DNA of 13,794 nt from an uncultured Clostridia bacterium (GTDB taxonomy: Bacteria; Bacillota; Clostridia; Christensenellales; Borkfalkiaceae), in the NCBI GenBank assembly GCA_944338265.1, contig CALVLO010000020.1, forward strand, positions 1 through 13,794, in the 5' to 3' direction. This document shows, one piece after another, positions 7,801 through 13,621 of this stretch. Position 1 is the stretch's first letter. Every line of letters starts with the position of its first letter. The translations under genes and the position numbers were made by a program. The notes beneath the pieces are model-generated. The model was given only the letters and a program-made list of their open reading frames with translations. It did no database searches and was not told the DNA's origin.

Positions 7801-10499
7801 ACGAGCAGAATTGGGCAATGTACCATGCGGAGACGCTCTATCCAGTCGGGCTCACGGGAGAGCAGGACGGCGTAGTCGTGCTATATGCGGCGTGGCAGGA
7901 AAAGCCCCTGCACACCTTGAGTTACGATGCAAACGGCGGCGTCGGCGCCCCCGCCATGATACAGGTACACGAGGAAGAGACGATCTCACTCCCCGATGAA
8001 ATACCGACGCGCGCCGACCACACCTTTCTCGGCTGGGGGACTTCGGCTTCCGCCGAAAGCGCCGCATATGAAGCGGGAGGCGCTTTCACCATGGGTGAAG
8101 CGCCCGTAACGCTGTACGCCGTATGGCAGCATAACCATGCGCTCACATATCATGCAAACGGCGGCGATTTTGTGAGCGAGATCCCCGCAGTGTACCCCTC
8201 CGCGGGCGAGCGGGTAACGCTCACCGCGATTTCGCCCACGCGCACAGGATATTTGTTCCTCGGCTGGGCAAGGACGAGCGACGCAGCTGCCGCCGAATAC
8301 AGTGTGGGCGACACGTTCGAAATGCCCGCGGAAGGAGACGCCGTGCTCTACGCCGTTTGGGAAAAGGCGCAATATACCATCCGCACTTCCGCCGCCGACG
8401 GCTATACCATTGAAGGCTTACAGGAGGCATACGCTTACGAGGAGACCGCCCGCTTTACCGTAACGGGTACCTCTCCCAAGGTGTACATCAACGGCGCGCT
8501 GACAGATGCAGACGGCGGGGAATACACCTTCACCGTAACAGGCGATACCGTGGTGACGGTTGCAGACGGCAGCAAGCTCTCCCTCATCTACGACGCAAAC
8601 GGCGGCAGCGGACAGCCCGCAGATGCAAACAGCTATGCGCAAAACGCGCAGGCGGAGATCTCCGCCCAAATGCCCTCCCGCACGGGCTATACCTTCCTCG
8701 GTTGGGCGCGGACCGAAAACGCGACCGCGGCGGAATACTCCGCAAACGAACAGATCGCATTCGGCGAAAACGACATCGTTTTGTATGCTGTATGGCAGGC
8801 GAATACCTACCGCATCGCATACAGCGCCGAAGGCGGCGCAGGCACCATGGAAGAGAGCGCACATACCTACGGCACGCAGAGCACCCTTGCCGAAAATACC
8901 TTTACCATGGAGGGGCACTCCTTTGTCGGTTGGGCGCTCGAGCGCGGCGGCGCTGCCGTCTACGACGACCAAACTGCCATCCGCGATCTTACCGCCGAAA
9001 ACGGACGGACGATCACGTTGTACGCCGTATGGGAAAAGACGATCTCCTCCGTGGAGCTCCTGGCGGAAGGCGGCACGGGCGGCGGGAGCTTCTCTGTGGA
9101 ATTTGGCGGAACGCCAAATGTCTCCTCCCTGCAAGCGCCCGTCCGCAGCGGCTATGCCTTCTGCGGCTATTATACCGCGGCGAACGGCGAGGGCGAACAG
9201 ATCTTCGGTGCGGATATGGCCTTCCTGCCCAAGGATTGGCAAATCAACGCGCGCAGCGTCTCCCTGTTTGCTATGTGGGCGCCCGTCACCTATTCCATCG
9301 TATATTTCAATGGCGCCGAGCAAGTCGGCGCGCCGCAAACCGTCACATACGGCACACCGTTCTCCTTGAAGACGGCAGAAGAATTGCGCATCTCCGCGCC
9401 CGAAAATATGTCCTTCGCCGGTTGGGCAACGTACCCCGGCAGCACGGCGACGGTGTATACAAACGGGCAGTACATCGCGCACAGCCTCTCCGAAACAGAC
9501 GGCACGCAGATATCCCTGTATGCCGTCTTTGCCGAAAACCCCAAGTGGCGCGTGACTTACGATGCCAACGGCGGCAGCGGCGTGCCCACAGACGGCAACG
9601 CCTACTTTGCGGGCGAAACGGTCGCCTTCCCTGCCGAGATCCCCGAACGCTACGGCTATATCTTCCTCGGTTGGAGCGCTTCCCCGCGCGATGCCGCCGC
9701 CGATCACCCCTACACGGACGGCAGCTTTGAAACGGACGGCTTCTTGATGCCCGAGGGCGGCATCACGCTCTATGCCGTATGGCGGGCGGGAGACACGCTG
9801 CAGGCGCAGATCGCCGAAGCGGAACACGCATTGGAAGAATTGAGCGGCACGGTATCTGCACTGCAGAGCGCCGAGACGGCAAATTCCGATGCAATCGAAG
9901 CGCTGGCTGCCGATCTGAAAAAGGCGCAGGCACTACTCGAAGCCTTGGACGAGATCCCTTTCGACGAGAGCGACCTTGCCGCACTCAAACAAGAACTCCA
10001 AAATATGATCGAGCAGGCGCAAGCGCAGCTCTCCGAAGAGATCAAACAAGTACAGACAGACCTTGACGCTGCGGAGGAAAATCTCCGCAAGGCGATCGGC
10101 AATGCGGAGACGAATATTCAGGAACTTCAGGCAGCTTTGGAAACGCTGGATGCGGCATGCAGCGCCGCAGACACGCTTTTGCGCGGCACCATGTCCGAGC
10201 TTGAGGCGCAAAACGACGTCATCGAAGCGCGTTTGGATGCGTTGGAAACGGCATATCGGGCAGCGGACGAAGCGCTCATGGCGGGCTTACAGAAATTGCA
10301 GAACGCCCTCGATGCCATGCAAGAAGAGCTGAGCGGCAAAGATGCCGATCTCGAAGAACGGGTCGATCTGCTCGCCTCGGGGGATGACCGCGCCGCACTC
10401 ATATATATGGCAATCAACCTTTCCCTCGCGGGCGTCGCAGCCATTCTCGCGATCATCCTCATCGTCCGCCTCATCAAAAACCGCAAGGCAAACAAATAG
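4845..10499 (+). CDS. Giant surface protein: InlB-B (Flg_new) repeats, coiled-coil stalk, membrane anchor
   Basis: An 1884-residue secreted protein, probably an adhesin-like or wall-spanning surface protein; its target is unknown. It has a signal peptide (1 to about 33, ending VSA), an uncharacterised beta-rich region (about 36-230), an Ig-like domain (about 232-350) and a linker. Fourteen repeats of the Listeria-Bacteroides (InlB B / Flg_new) type follow at 437-1646, each about 75-86 residues and ending LYAVW or a variant. A 69-residue different segment (1176-1244) sits between repeats 9 and 10. A long alpha-helical coiled coil (about 1650-1845), one membrane helix (about 1855-1876) and a basic tail complete it. 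I see no LPXTG motif, so the membrane helix is the likely anchor. The start is the ATG with AGGGAGGT 5 nt upstream; the in-frame GTG at 4782 is rejected because the -10 box lies inside that extension. Repeats 2-5 are very alike in DNA. Confidence 0.93.
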   Translation: MTVKKGWRFVLVMALAALCILAGALLLRPTVSAQAENSSNGTNTNGEWHGTQTTNNLIYVSDGTGKESTKSLAAFGWQNVGHVYPYSRHYTHSEVKLETESYGWGIQANNGDDDIGNSHYNNGVWYRITLSDADRIKAAKGDLKISASSVNYRQAAATHQVSLKLFFDNAAGEQIHAIEEKREIKSSAVTLSISDQTVPADTASIRYYVSNRGSLAARPFIGGLQCYLTDTKAPQATSSALVENPAITERGGAIKGDTVSYSVSFDEKVSVTNAGTAKISVAGTQVTASGHTLSTAGGIGTVTYSFVIPSVKQNGTISFLGVENCTVADEAGNQSTVSYSGSPATLPYYKTMQVTTTHENVAQVGLTTATYGTDYTATLSAKTGYSLPASIRVTAGDAELTANTAYTYNRQTGRLTIYGKYITDDIGIAARGVPKQYTVTLEAEGGTGGTGSVQATYNAAMPEIAPPVRTGYRFGGYFTAQEGGGTQYYSDQGKSTATYTTAGEMTLYAKWTANTYTVTYNANKPAEASTAVTGSTGGSTHTYDTPSALTKNGFSLTGWTFMGWATTSGGDVVYADGALISDLTAEQNGAVTLYAVWQPNTYTVTYDANKPAGASAEVTGSTGESDHTYDAQSALAINGFSLAGWTFTGWATAGGGDVAYPGGATVSNLTPVQNGTVTLYAVWQANTYTVRYESNRPSNASGAVAGATGPSSHVYDTPSALAENSFSLAGWTFLGWNTQQDGKGTAYPNKASVSTLVAESGGEITLYAVWQANTYTVTYDANKPAGASTEVAGSTGGSTHTYDTPSKLTMNSFSLTGWTFLGWNTQRDGKGTAYSDGASVSTLATDGEIALYGVWEANAYTISLNATGGSNSGSVGATFDSALPALPSLPARHGYNFLGYFDAETGGAQYYGADGKALADKKFTTDGDLELYAQWNPVTYTVQLYSTGNYITTLPAVTFGSLCLPSAQSLALSRSNFDFVGWNMYDEQNWAMYHAETLYPVGLTGEQDGVVVLYAAWQEKPLHTLSYDANGGVGAPAMIQVHEEETISLPDEIPTRADHTFLGWGTSASAESAAYEAGGAFTMGEAPVTLYAVWQHNHALTYHANGGDFVSEIPAVYPSAGERVTLTAISPTRTGYLFLGWARTSDAAAAEYSVGDTFEMPAEGDAVLYAVWEKAQYTIRTSAADGYTIEGLQEAYAYEETARFTVTGTSPKVYINGALTDADGGEYTFTVTGDTVVTVADGSKLSLIYDANGGSGQPADANSYAQNAQAEISAQMPSRTGYTFLGWARTENATAAEYSANEQIAFGENDIVLYAVWQANTYRIAYSAEGGAGTMEESAHTYGTQSTLAENTFTMEGHSFVGWALERGGAAVYDDQTAIRDLTAENGRTITLYAVWEKTISSVELLAEGGTGGGSFSVEFGGTPNVSSLQAPVRSGYAFCGYYTAANGEGEQIFGADMAFLPKDWQINARSVSLFAMWAPVTYSIVYFNGAEQVGAPQTVTYGTPFSLKTAEELRISAPENMSFAGWATYPGSTATVYTNGQYIAHSLSETDGTQISLYAVFAENPKWRVTYDANGGSGVPTDGNAYFAGETVAFPAEIPERYGYIFLGWSASPRDAAADHPYTDGSFETDGFLMPEGGITLYAVWRAGDTLQAQIAEAEHALEELSGTVSALQSAETANSDAIEALAADLKKAQALLEALDEIPFDESDLAALKQELQNMIEQAQAQLSEEIKQVQTDLDAAEENLRKAIGNAETNIQELQAALETLDAACSAADTLLRGTMSELEAQNDVIEARLDALETAYRAADEALMAGLQKLQNALDAMQEELSGKDADLEERVDLLASGDDRAALIYMAINLSLAGVAAILAIILIVRLIKNRKANK
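6387..7421 (+). repeat. Four near-identical tandem repeats inside the surface-protein gene
   Basis: Repeats 2-5 of the surface protein begin at 6387, 6645, 6903 and 7164, giving periods of 258, 258 and 261 bp; the last ends at about 7421. Long stretches match at the DNA level (for example CTCTATGCCGTATGGCAG at the junctions), unlike the other repeats, which match only as protein. This points to recent duplication and a potential for copy-number change. Confidence 0.8.
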
Positions 10500-10511
10500 G
10501 AGGCGCAACTC

Positions 10512-11645
10512 ATGAATGTTGCAAACACGGCGCGTCTTCTCGGCGTTTCCTTGCACGGGCAGGCGATTTGTACGGCGCTGCTCATGATCCTCTGCGCGTT
10601 ACTTGCGCTGCATCTTGCCACTGCGCTCCGTCATGCAAACAAAACAAAGGCGATGCAGGAAGCGGATACAGGCGAGCAGGACAGCTGCCCGCCGCAGCCG
10701 AACATGGAGGCGCTTCCCGAAGCGCCAGCCATAGAGACCGCTTACAGCGACGCCTCCCGCATCGTTTACGGTAGCTACGATCGCTCTTTTCGGGCACGGC
10801 TGCTGCTTGCCGACGGCACGCTCAAAGCGCGATATGCCGCATTGGCAAATCAGCTGCTCGGATATCGGAATGTACGCTGCCGCATCTCTTGGGCATATGC
10901 CTCCTTCACATGCGGCAGGCGCACCGTCGCCAAAATCGCCATCAAGGGGAAGACGCTTTGCCTCCACCTCCCGCTCGACCCCGCCGCATATGTGAACACC
11001 AAGTACAATGCAATCGACGTCTCCGCCGTTAAAAAATATGCCGCGGTCCCGACGCGCCTGAAAGTGCGCTCGCCGCGCAGCTTCAATTATGCGCAGGCGC
11101 TCATCGCCCGCACGGCAGACGGCATGGCACTCCTCCACGGAAGAGATGGCGGACTCACGGCAGCAGATTTCCCGTTTACGCCCTTTTCTACGCTGCTTGC
11201 CCGCGGACTGATCCGGCTGCGCACGAAGGGCGGCGCGCCCTTAGAAGAAGGCTATACACTCATCTGGGCGGGCTTTGAACGCCGCGAGCACGTTCCTGCC
11301 GTCGAAGCCAAGGCGGTCGCCGAAGAACGCATCGCTCTGCCCGAAGGCGCAATGCCTCCCCCACCGCAAGACAACCTGCACAAGCACTCAAGACGGACAG
11401 GCAGGAAATATATCGTCAATCTCGATGCGCTCTCCGCCGTCTTTTCGGCAGGCGAAAGAGCAGATCTTACCTCAATGCGGGAACGCAGGCTGCTCCCTGC
11501 AAAGGCAACGGCGGTAAAAGTGCTTGCCCGCGGCATACTGAATAAACCGCTCACTGTGATCGCAGACGACTATTCCGCCGACGCGATCAAAATGATCTTG
11601 CTCGCGGGCGGAGAGGCGCTGTTTCCCGCCATCTCCGAAAGTTGA
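10512..11645 (+). CDS. Membrane protein with C-terminal ribosomal uL15-like domain
   Basis: A 377-residue protein whose function I do not know. One membrane helix (about 18-38) precedes a variable linker. A conserved-looking domain follows (about 83-200, with SYDRSFRARL, NQLLGYRNVRCRISW, AKIAIKGKTLCLHLPLDP and KYAAVPTRLKV); I recall this kind of domain from other clostridial proteins but have no name for it. Residues 297-369 resemble the C-terminal half of ribosomal protein uL15: YIVNLDALSAVF, then VKVLARGILNKPLTVIAD, then YSADAIKMILLAGGEA, matching the family's VKVLG.GEL.K.LTV....S..A...I...GG pattern. The true uL15 has an N-terminal basic glycine-rich part that is absent here, and no ribosomal genes are near. 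AGGAGG overlaps the preceding stop codon, 8 nt before this ATG, so it is co-translated with the surface protein. It may be a partner or assembly factor. Confidence 0.85.
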   Translation: MNVANTARLLGVSLHGQAICTALLMILCALLALHLATALRHANKTKAMQEADTGEQDSCPPQPNMEALPEAPAIETAYSDASRIVYGSYDRSFRARLLLADGTLKARYAALANQLLGYRNVRCRISWAYASFTCGRRTVAKIAIKGKTLCLHLPLDPAAYVNTKYNAIDVSAVKKYAAVPTRLKVRSPRSFNYAQALIARTADGMALLHGRDGGLTAADFPFTPFSTLLARGLIRLRTKGGAPLEEGYTLIWAGFERREHVPAVEAKAVAEERIALPEGAMPPPPQDNLHKHSRRTGRKYIVNLDALSAVFSAGERADLTSMRERRLLPAKATAVKVLARGILNKPLTVIADDYSADAIKMILLAGGEALFPAISES

Positions 11646-11757
11646 AGCGGAGAGATCGGCACGCATGCTTCGGGCCGCGCCCCTTTCGCACCCCAAAGCA
11701 GAGGAGCGGGAGAAGAAACGCGATTACCCATACACCCAAAGCCATCATGGCGACACC

Positions 11758-11787
11758 GCTCCGAGCAGTTTGCGCGGAGCTTTTTTT
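11758..11787 (+). terminator. Intrinsic terminator of the surface-protein operon
   Basis: GCTCCG (11758-11763) pairs with CGGAGC (11775-11780) across an 11-nt loop and is followed at once by seven T. It lies 113 bp after the stop codon of the uL15-like gene, in the right direction. Confidence 0.8.
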
Positions 11788-11923
11788 ATCCTGCGCACAG
11801 CGACGCATCTTCCCCTGAAAGGCTGCTGCATTCCGAAAAACGGCGCAATCCGTTTCGGTTGAAAATTTCTTTGAAAAACTTGAAAAAAGTTGCGATTTTC
11901 GTATACCCCCGCTCATTTGAATG

Positions 11924-11932
11924 TGCTATACT
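11924..11932 (+). promoter_or_regulatory. Extended -10 promoter of the candidate ncRNA
   Basis: TGC-TATACT places a strong extended -10 at 11924-11932. The -35 position is a poor match; upstream the sequence reads TATACCCCCGCTCATTTG, a string with relatives at 914-931 and 953-972. RNA would start near 11939. Confidence 0.55.
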
Positions 11933-11938
11933 AAAATT

Positions 11939-12226
11939 GTTCCTGCATAAATACAAAAAATGGTGATTTCTGTCTTGCCATATTTCGTAGGAAATTGTTG
12001 CAAACGCAGGCGCGTTGATGCCACGGCAGACGGCACAATGAAGCGCAGCAACGCAAATTAACGGCGCGTGCCTCTTGCGGCATTTAGCGGCAGAAAGAGC
12101 GCCTTAGGCGGCGCACCGCGCCAACTTATGAAAAACTTATGCTTACACGAGATCGGTCTTCCGATCATATCTCCCTCCTAACGGGGCGCCCGCAGCAAAT
12201 GCCGCGGGCGCCCTTACCTTATTTTC
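11939..12226 (+). ncRNA. Candidate structured noncoding RNA, class not established
   Basis: No protein fits here, but helices are dense. TTCCT/AGGAA (11940-11944 with 11989-11993) closes a hairpin with ATGG/CCAT. GTTGC/GCAAC (11997-12001 with 12048-12052) encloses GCGC/GCGC, TTG/CAA and TGCC/GGCA (12019-12022 with 12032-12035). GGCGCG/CGCGCC (12063-12068 with 12117-12122) plus TGC/GCA close a junction holding CTCTT/AAGAG and CGCC-TTA-GGCG. GATCGG-TCTT-CCGATC forms a hairpin at 12151-12166. A 10-bp GC hairpin ends the unit. It has its own promoter and lies beyond the terminator of the operon before it. From memory the size and the TTGATGCC...GGCACAAT core make the raiA RNA motif my first guess, but this is unverified. 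A bare CTCCCTCC at 12170-12178 could pair with ribosome binding sites. Confidence 0.55.
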
Positions 12227-12230
12227 TTGT
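12184..12230 (+). terminator. GC-rich hairpin ending the candidate ncRNA
   Basis: GGGCGCCCGC (12184-12193) pairs perfectly with GCGGGCGCCC (12204-12213) across a 10-nt loop, followed by TTACCTTATTTTCTT. The stem is strong but the T-tract is interrupted, so termination efficiency is uncertain. Confidence 0.5.
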
Positions 12231-12403
12231 CTTCTATCGTCTTCTATCGCCTTCTGTTGCCGCATCGCACCGCTGCTATAAAGCCAACTCATGCAAACGC
12301 TGCTTGCGTAATTCCGCCATGCTCCGCGGCTTTTAGAACGCAAGCATGCCTGCCCTTCCCATTCCCGCCACCACGCCGCAGCACAAGCCCGCCGCGGCAA
12401 CAT
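12227..12403. other. Spacer with three tandem 10-mers, no gene seen
   Basis: Between the candidate ncRNA and the next hairpin I see only three tandem 10-mers (CTTCTATCGT, CTTCTATCGC, CTTCTGTTGC at 12231-12260) and short GC-rich palindromes. No frame with a ribosome binding site is convincing. Confidence 0.6.
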
Positions 12404-12441
12404 AAAAATCCCCGCATACCGTTTTGGCATGCGGGGATTTT
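12404..12441 (-). terminator. Bidirectional terminator after the DUF4417-type gene
   Basis: AAAATCCCCGCAT (12405-12417) pairs with ATGCGGGGATTTT (12429-12441), with two further C-G pairs after one mismatch and a loop of five. On the minus strand it ends in a run of five T, about 58 bp after the stop codon of the DUF4417-type gene. On the plus strand it could also stop read-through from the ncRNA. Confidence 0.8.
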
Positions 12442-12483
12442 GCCAAATTTGTACCAAAAAGATATTTTTACTCATTTCTTGTA

Positions 12484-12495
12484 CAGACTCGAACT
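12484..12495. other. 12-bp copy of the tRNA-Asn T-arm, possible attachment-site half
   Basis: CAGACTCGAACT here is identical to 13513-13524, which is the T-arm of the tRNA-Asn gene, and in the same orientation. One mismatch later TC also matches. It lies 4 bp past the stop codon of the DUF4417-type gene, so the two copies bracket the AT-rich two-gene cassette. No acceptor-stem remnant accompanies this copy. Confidence 0.45.
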
Positions 12496-12498
12496 ATC

Positions 12499-13200
12499 TT
12501 ATTTCTGAATAATATTTCTTGTATGTTTTTCCATATAAAACTTTGCTTGATCCTGCCACCCCAGCGATTTTGTCCATTCATACGTTGTAGGCAAAAAAGG
12601 CTTTATATTTCCTTTCATAGAACAGAACGGCTCATCATAACAAATGATCGATCGCGGTTTGATCACTTCTAACATCCGATTATATCCGAGCATAAACTCC
12701 TCTTCGCAATTTTCCCGATAATATGTGCAAACGGCGACCGTTGCCCCTTCTTCCACTCCATCGAAGCAAAAATCAAAACTGCTTTCATCGCCCCAGCTGA
12801 TCGTCGGAATCACGCGCGATCTAAGACTTTGCCAATATGCGCCGCACCATCTATTCTTAAATACGCTGTAAATCTGCAATGCTTTCGGCATATCCGTAAA
12901 CATACTGAAATCCGGTGAAAGTAACGCATAATATTGTTTTAATTTTTCTGCACAATCGGCTGCCTTTTCATACACTTTGTCAAACAGCCAATCATAGGTA
13001 AAAAAGTGGACGGTCTTATAAGCGTTTTCTTTATCGTCCTGCTTTATATCAGAAAAACTTATCAAACTGATCGTATCGAGGTCGATGTCCTGTTTGCGTA
13101 TCGGCGGGATCTGATACTTCCCTACCGTTTTGAATTCGTTACGCACAAGCTCCTGCTTGTTTCTTCTCTTTTGTAATTCATATTCCGTGTATTCAAACAT
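12499..13200 (-). CDS. DUF4417-type protein
   Basis: A 233-residue soluble protein that I match from memory to the DUF4417 family, a group of unknown function often carried by phages and mobile elements. Family-type motifs: FFTYDWLF (66-73), LSPDFSMFTDMP (94-105), NRWCGAYW (116-123), VIPTISWGDESSFDFCFDG (130-148), FMLGYNRMLEVIKP (169-182) and IICYDEPF (185-192). The ATG has AGGGGAG about 4 nt upstream. It starts 11 nt after the stop of a small upstream frame and probably shares its transcript. Its DNA is visibly richer in A and T than the surface-protein operon, which suggests transfer. A strong hairpin terminator follows. The family name is likely; the function is unknown. Confidence 0.85.
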   Translation of the reverse strand: MFEYTEYELQKRRNKQELVRNEFKTVGKYQIPPIRKQDIDLDTISLISFSDIKQDDKENAYKTVHFFTYDWLFDKVYEKAADCAEKLKQYYALLSPDFSMFTDMPKALQIYSVFKNRWCGAYWQSLRSRVIPTISWGDESSFDFCFDGVEEGATVAVCTYYRENCEEEFMLGYNRMLEVIKPRSIICYDEPFCSMKGNIKPFLPTTYEWTKSLGWQDQAKFYMEKHTRNIIQK

Positions 13201-13211
13201 TTTCTCCCCTT

Positions 13212-13397
13212 TTACATAAATCTTGGATTCTGAACTTCATCCCATATATCTTTCAAGCATTTCCCATGGATATTTGCCTTTTCGCGAAAATCCTTTTCCG
13301 AAAAATATTCTTGCTGAAATTCCGTGCAGCAAAAGACAATAATATCCGATTTCTCATCACCTTTCAAAAACACTTCACACGTTGTGCCTTGATCCAC
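13212..13397 (-). CDS. Small hypothetical protein upstream of the DUF4417-type gene
   Basis: I do not recognise this protein. The open frame runs from 13496 to 13212, but no ATG in it has a ribosome binding site, and both (13463 and 13442) lie inside a terminator hairpin. I set the start at the GTG at 13397, which has AGGGGA 9 nt upstream, giving 61 residues; a TTG at 13403 is possible but too close to that site. The protein is charged and has no membrane segment: VFLKGDEKSDIIVFCC, then EYFSEKDFREKANIHGKCLKDIWDEVQNP. The stop lies 11 nt before the DUF4417-type start, so the pair would be coupled. It may instead be the remnant of a longer gene whose 5' end was lost when the cassette joined the tRNA locus. 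Confidence 0.5.
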   Translation of the reverse strand: MDQGTTCEVFLKGDEKSDIIVFCCTEFQQEYFSEKDFREKANIHGKCLKDIWDEVQNPRFM

Positions 13398-13432
13398 TTC
13401 CAAAAATCCCCTATTTTTGCCTCTTAAACAGC

Positions 13433-13472
13433 AAAAAACCATGAAAAACGCATTGTTTTTCATGGTTTTTTT
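13433..13472 (-). terminator. Terminator hairpin of the rRNA/tRNA transcript
   Basis: A 17-bp perfect stem: AAAAAACCATGAAAAAC (13433-13449) pairs with the arm at 13455-13471 across the loop GCATT. Each arm ends in six A or T, so it can act in both directions. It lies 28 bp after the 3' end of tRNA-Asn on the minus strand and should end the rRNA operon transcript. It also overlaps the 5' part of the small open frame. Confidence 0.8.
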
Positions 13473-13499
13473 ATTTTGCAGCCTTTTCGTCTGCAATCA

Positions 13500-13575
13500 T
13501 GGCTGCCCCTGGCAGACTCGAACTGTCGACACTGCGGTTAACAGCCGCATGCTCTACCGACTGAGCTAAGGGGCA
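13500..13575 (-). tRNA. tRNA-Asn (GTT), CCA encoded
   Basis: A 76-nt cloverleaf with acceptor stem TGCCCCT/AGGGGCA, discriminator G and an encoded CCA. The D-arm is GCTC-AGTCGGTA-GAGC. The anticodon stem TGCGG/CCGCA carries the loop CTGTTAA, anticodon GTT at 13540-13542. The T-loop is TTCGAGT. The T-stem GACAG/CTGCC has one A-C mismatch at its second pair, which is unusual and could be a base error. It lies downstream of the 5S gene in the same direction and is probably part of the rRNA operon transcript. Confidence 0.93.
13513..13524. other. Second copy of the 12-bp direct repeat, within tRNA-Asn T-arm
   Basis: CAGACTCGAACT (plus strand) covers the T-loop and half of the T-stem of tRNA-Asn. 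T-arms are common crossover sites for tyrosine recombinases, so this could be the target-site half that pairs with 12484-12495. Confidence 0.45.
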
Positions 13576-13580
13576 CTATA

Positions 13581-13612
13581 TGTCGTGGTCGTTTAGCTCA
13601 ACAACTACCACA
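13581..13612. repeat. Imperfect 13-bp hairpin between tRNA-Asn and the tRNA-like element
   Basis: TGTCGTGGTCGTT (13581-13593) pairs with AACAACTACCACA (13600-13612) across a 6-nt loop, with ten standard pairs, one G-T and two mismatches. It lies in the spacer of the rRNA operon transcript and may be a processing stem. No T-run follows on the minus strand. Confidence 0.5.
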
Positions 13613-13621
13613 TGTTGTGTT

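Noticed and set aside
6765..7826. 353-codon minus-strand frame
   Set aside because: It is a shadow of the GC-rich repeat gene; no start signal and no recognisable family.
8418..9827. Long open frame on the minus strand (469 codons) inside the surface-protein gene
   Set aside because: It is antisense to a gene with signal peptide, repeats and anchor; its sequence only mirrors the repeat codons and has no binding site or domain pattern.
10350..10499. Sortase signal at the surface-protein C-terminus
   Set aside because: A hydrophobic helix and basic tail are present, but I find no LPXTG-like motif before them.
11587..11916. Minus-strand frame with one hydrophobic segment past the uL15-like gene
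   Set aside because: It overlaps the end of that gene and its terminator, and no binding site precedes it.
12139..12475. Short frames on both strands between the ncRNA and the DUF4417-type gene
   Set aside because: They cross two hairpins and have no start signals.
13468..13496. Promoter between tRNA-Asn and the cassette (TTGCAG, 17 bp, TAAAAA)
   Set aside because: The -10 is weak and the start would fall within the terminator hairpin.
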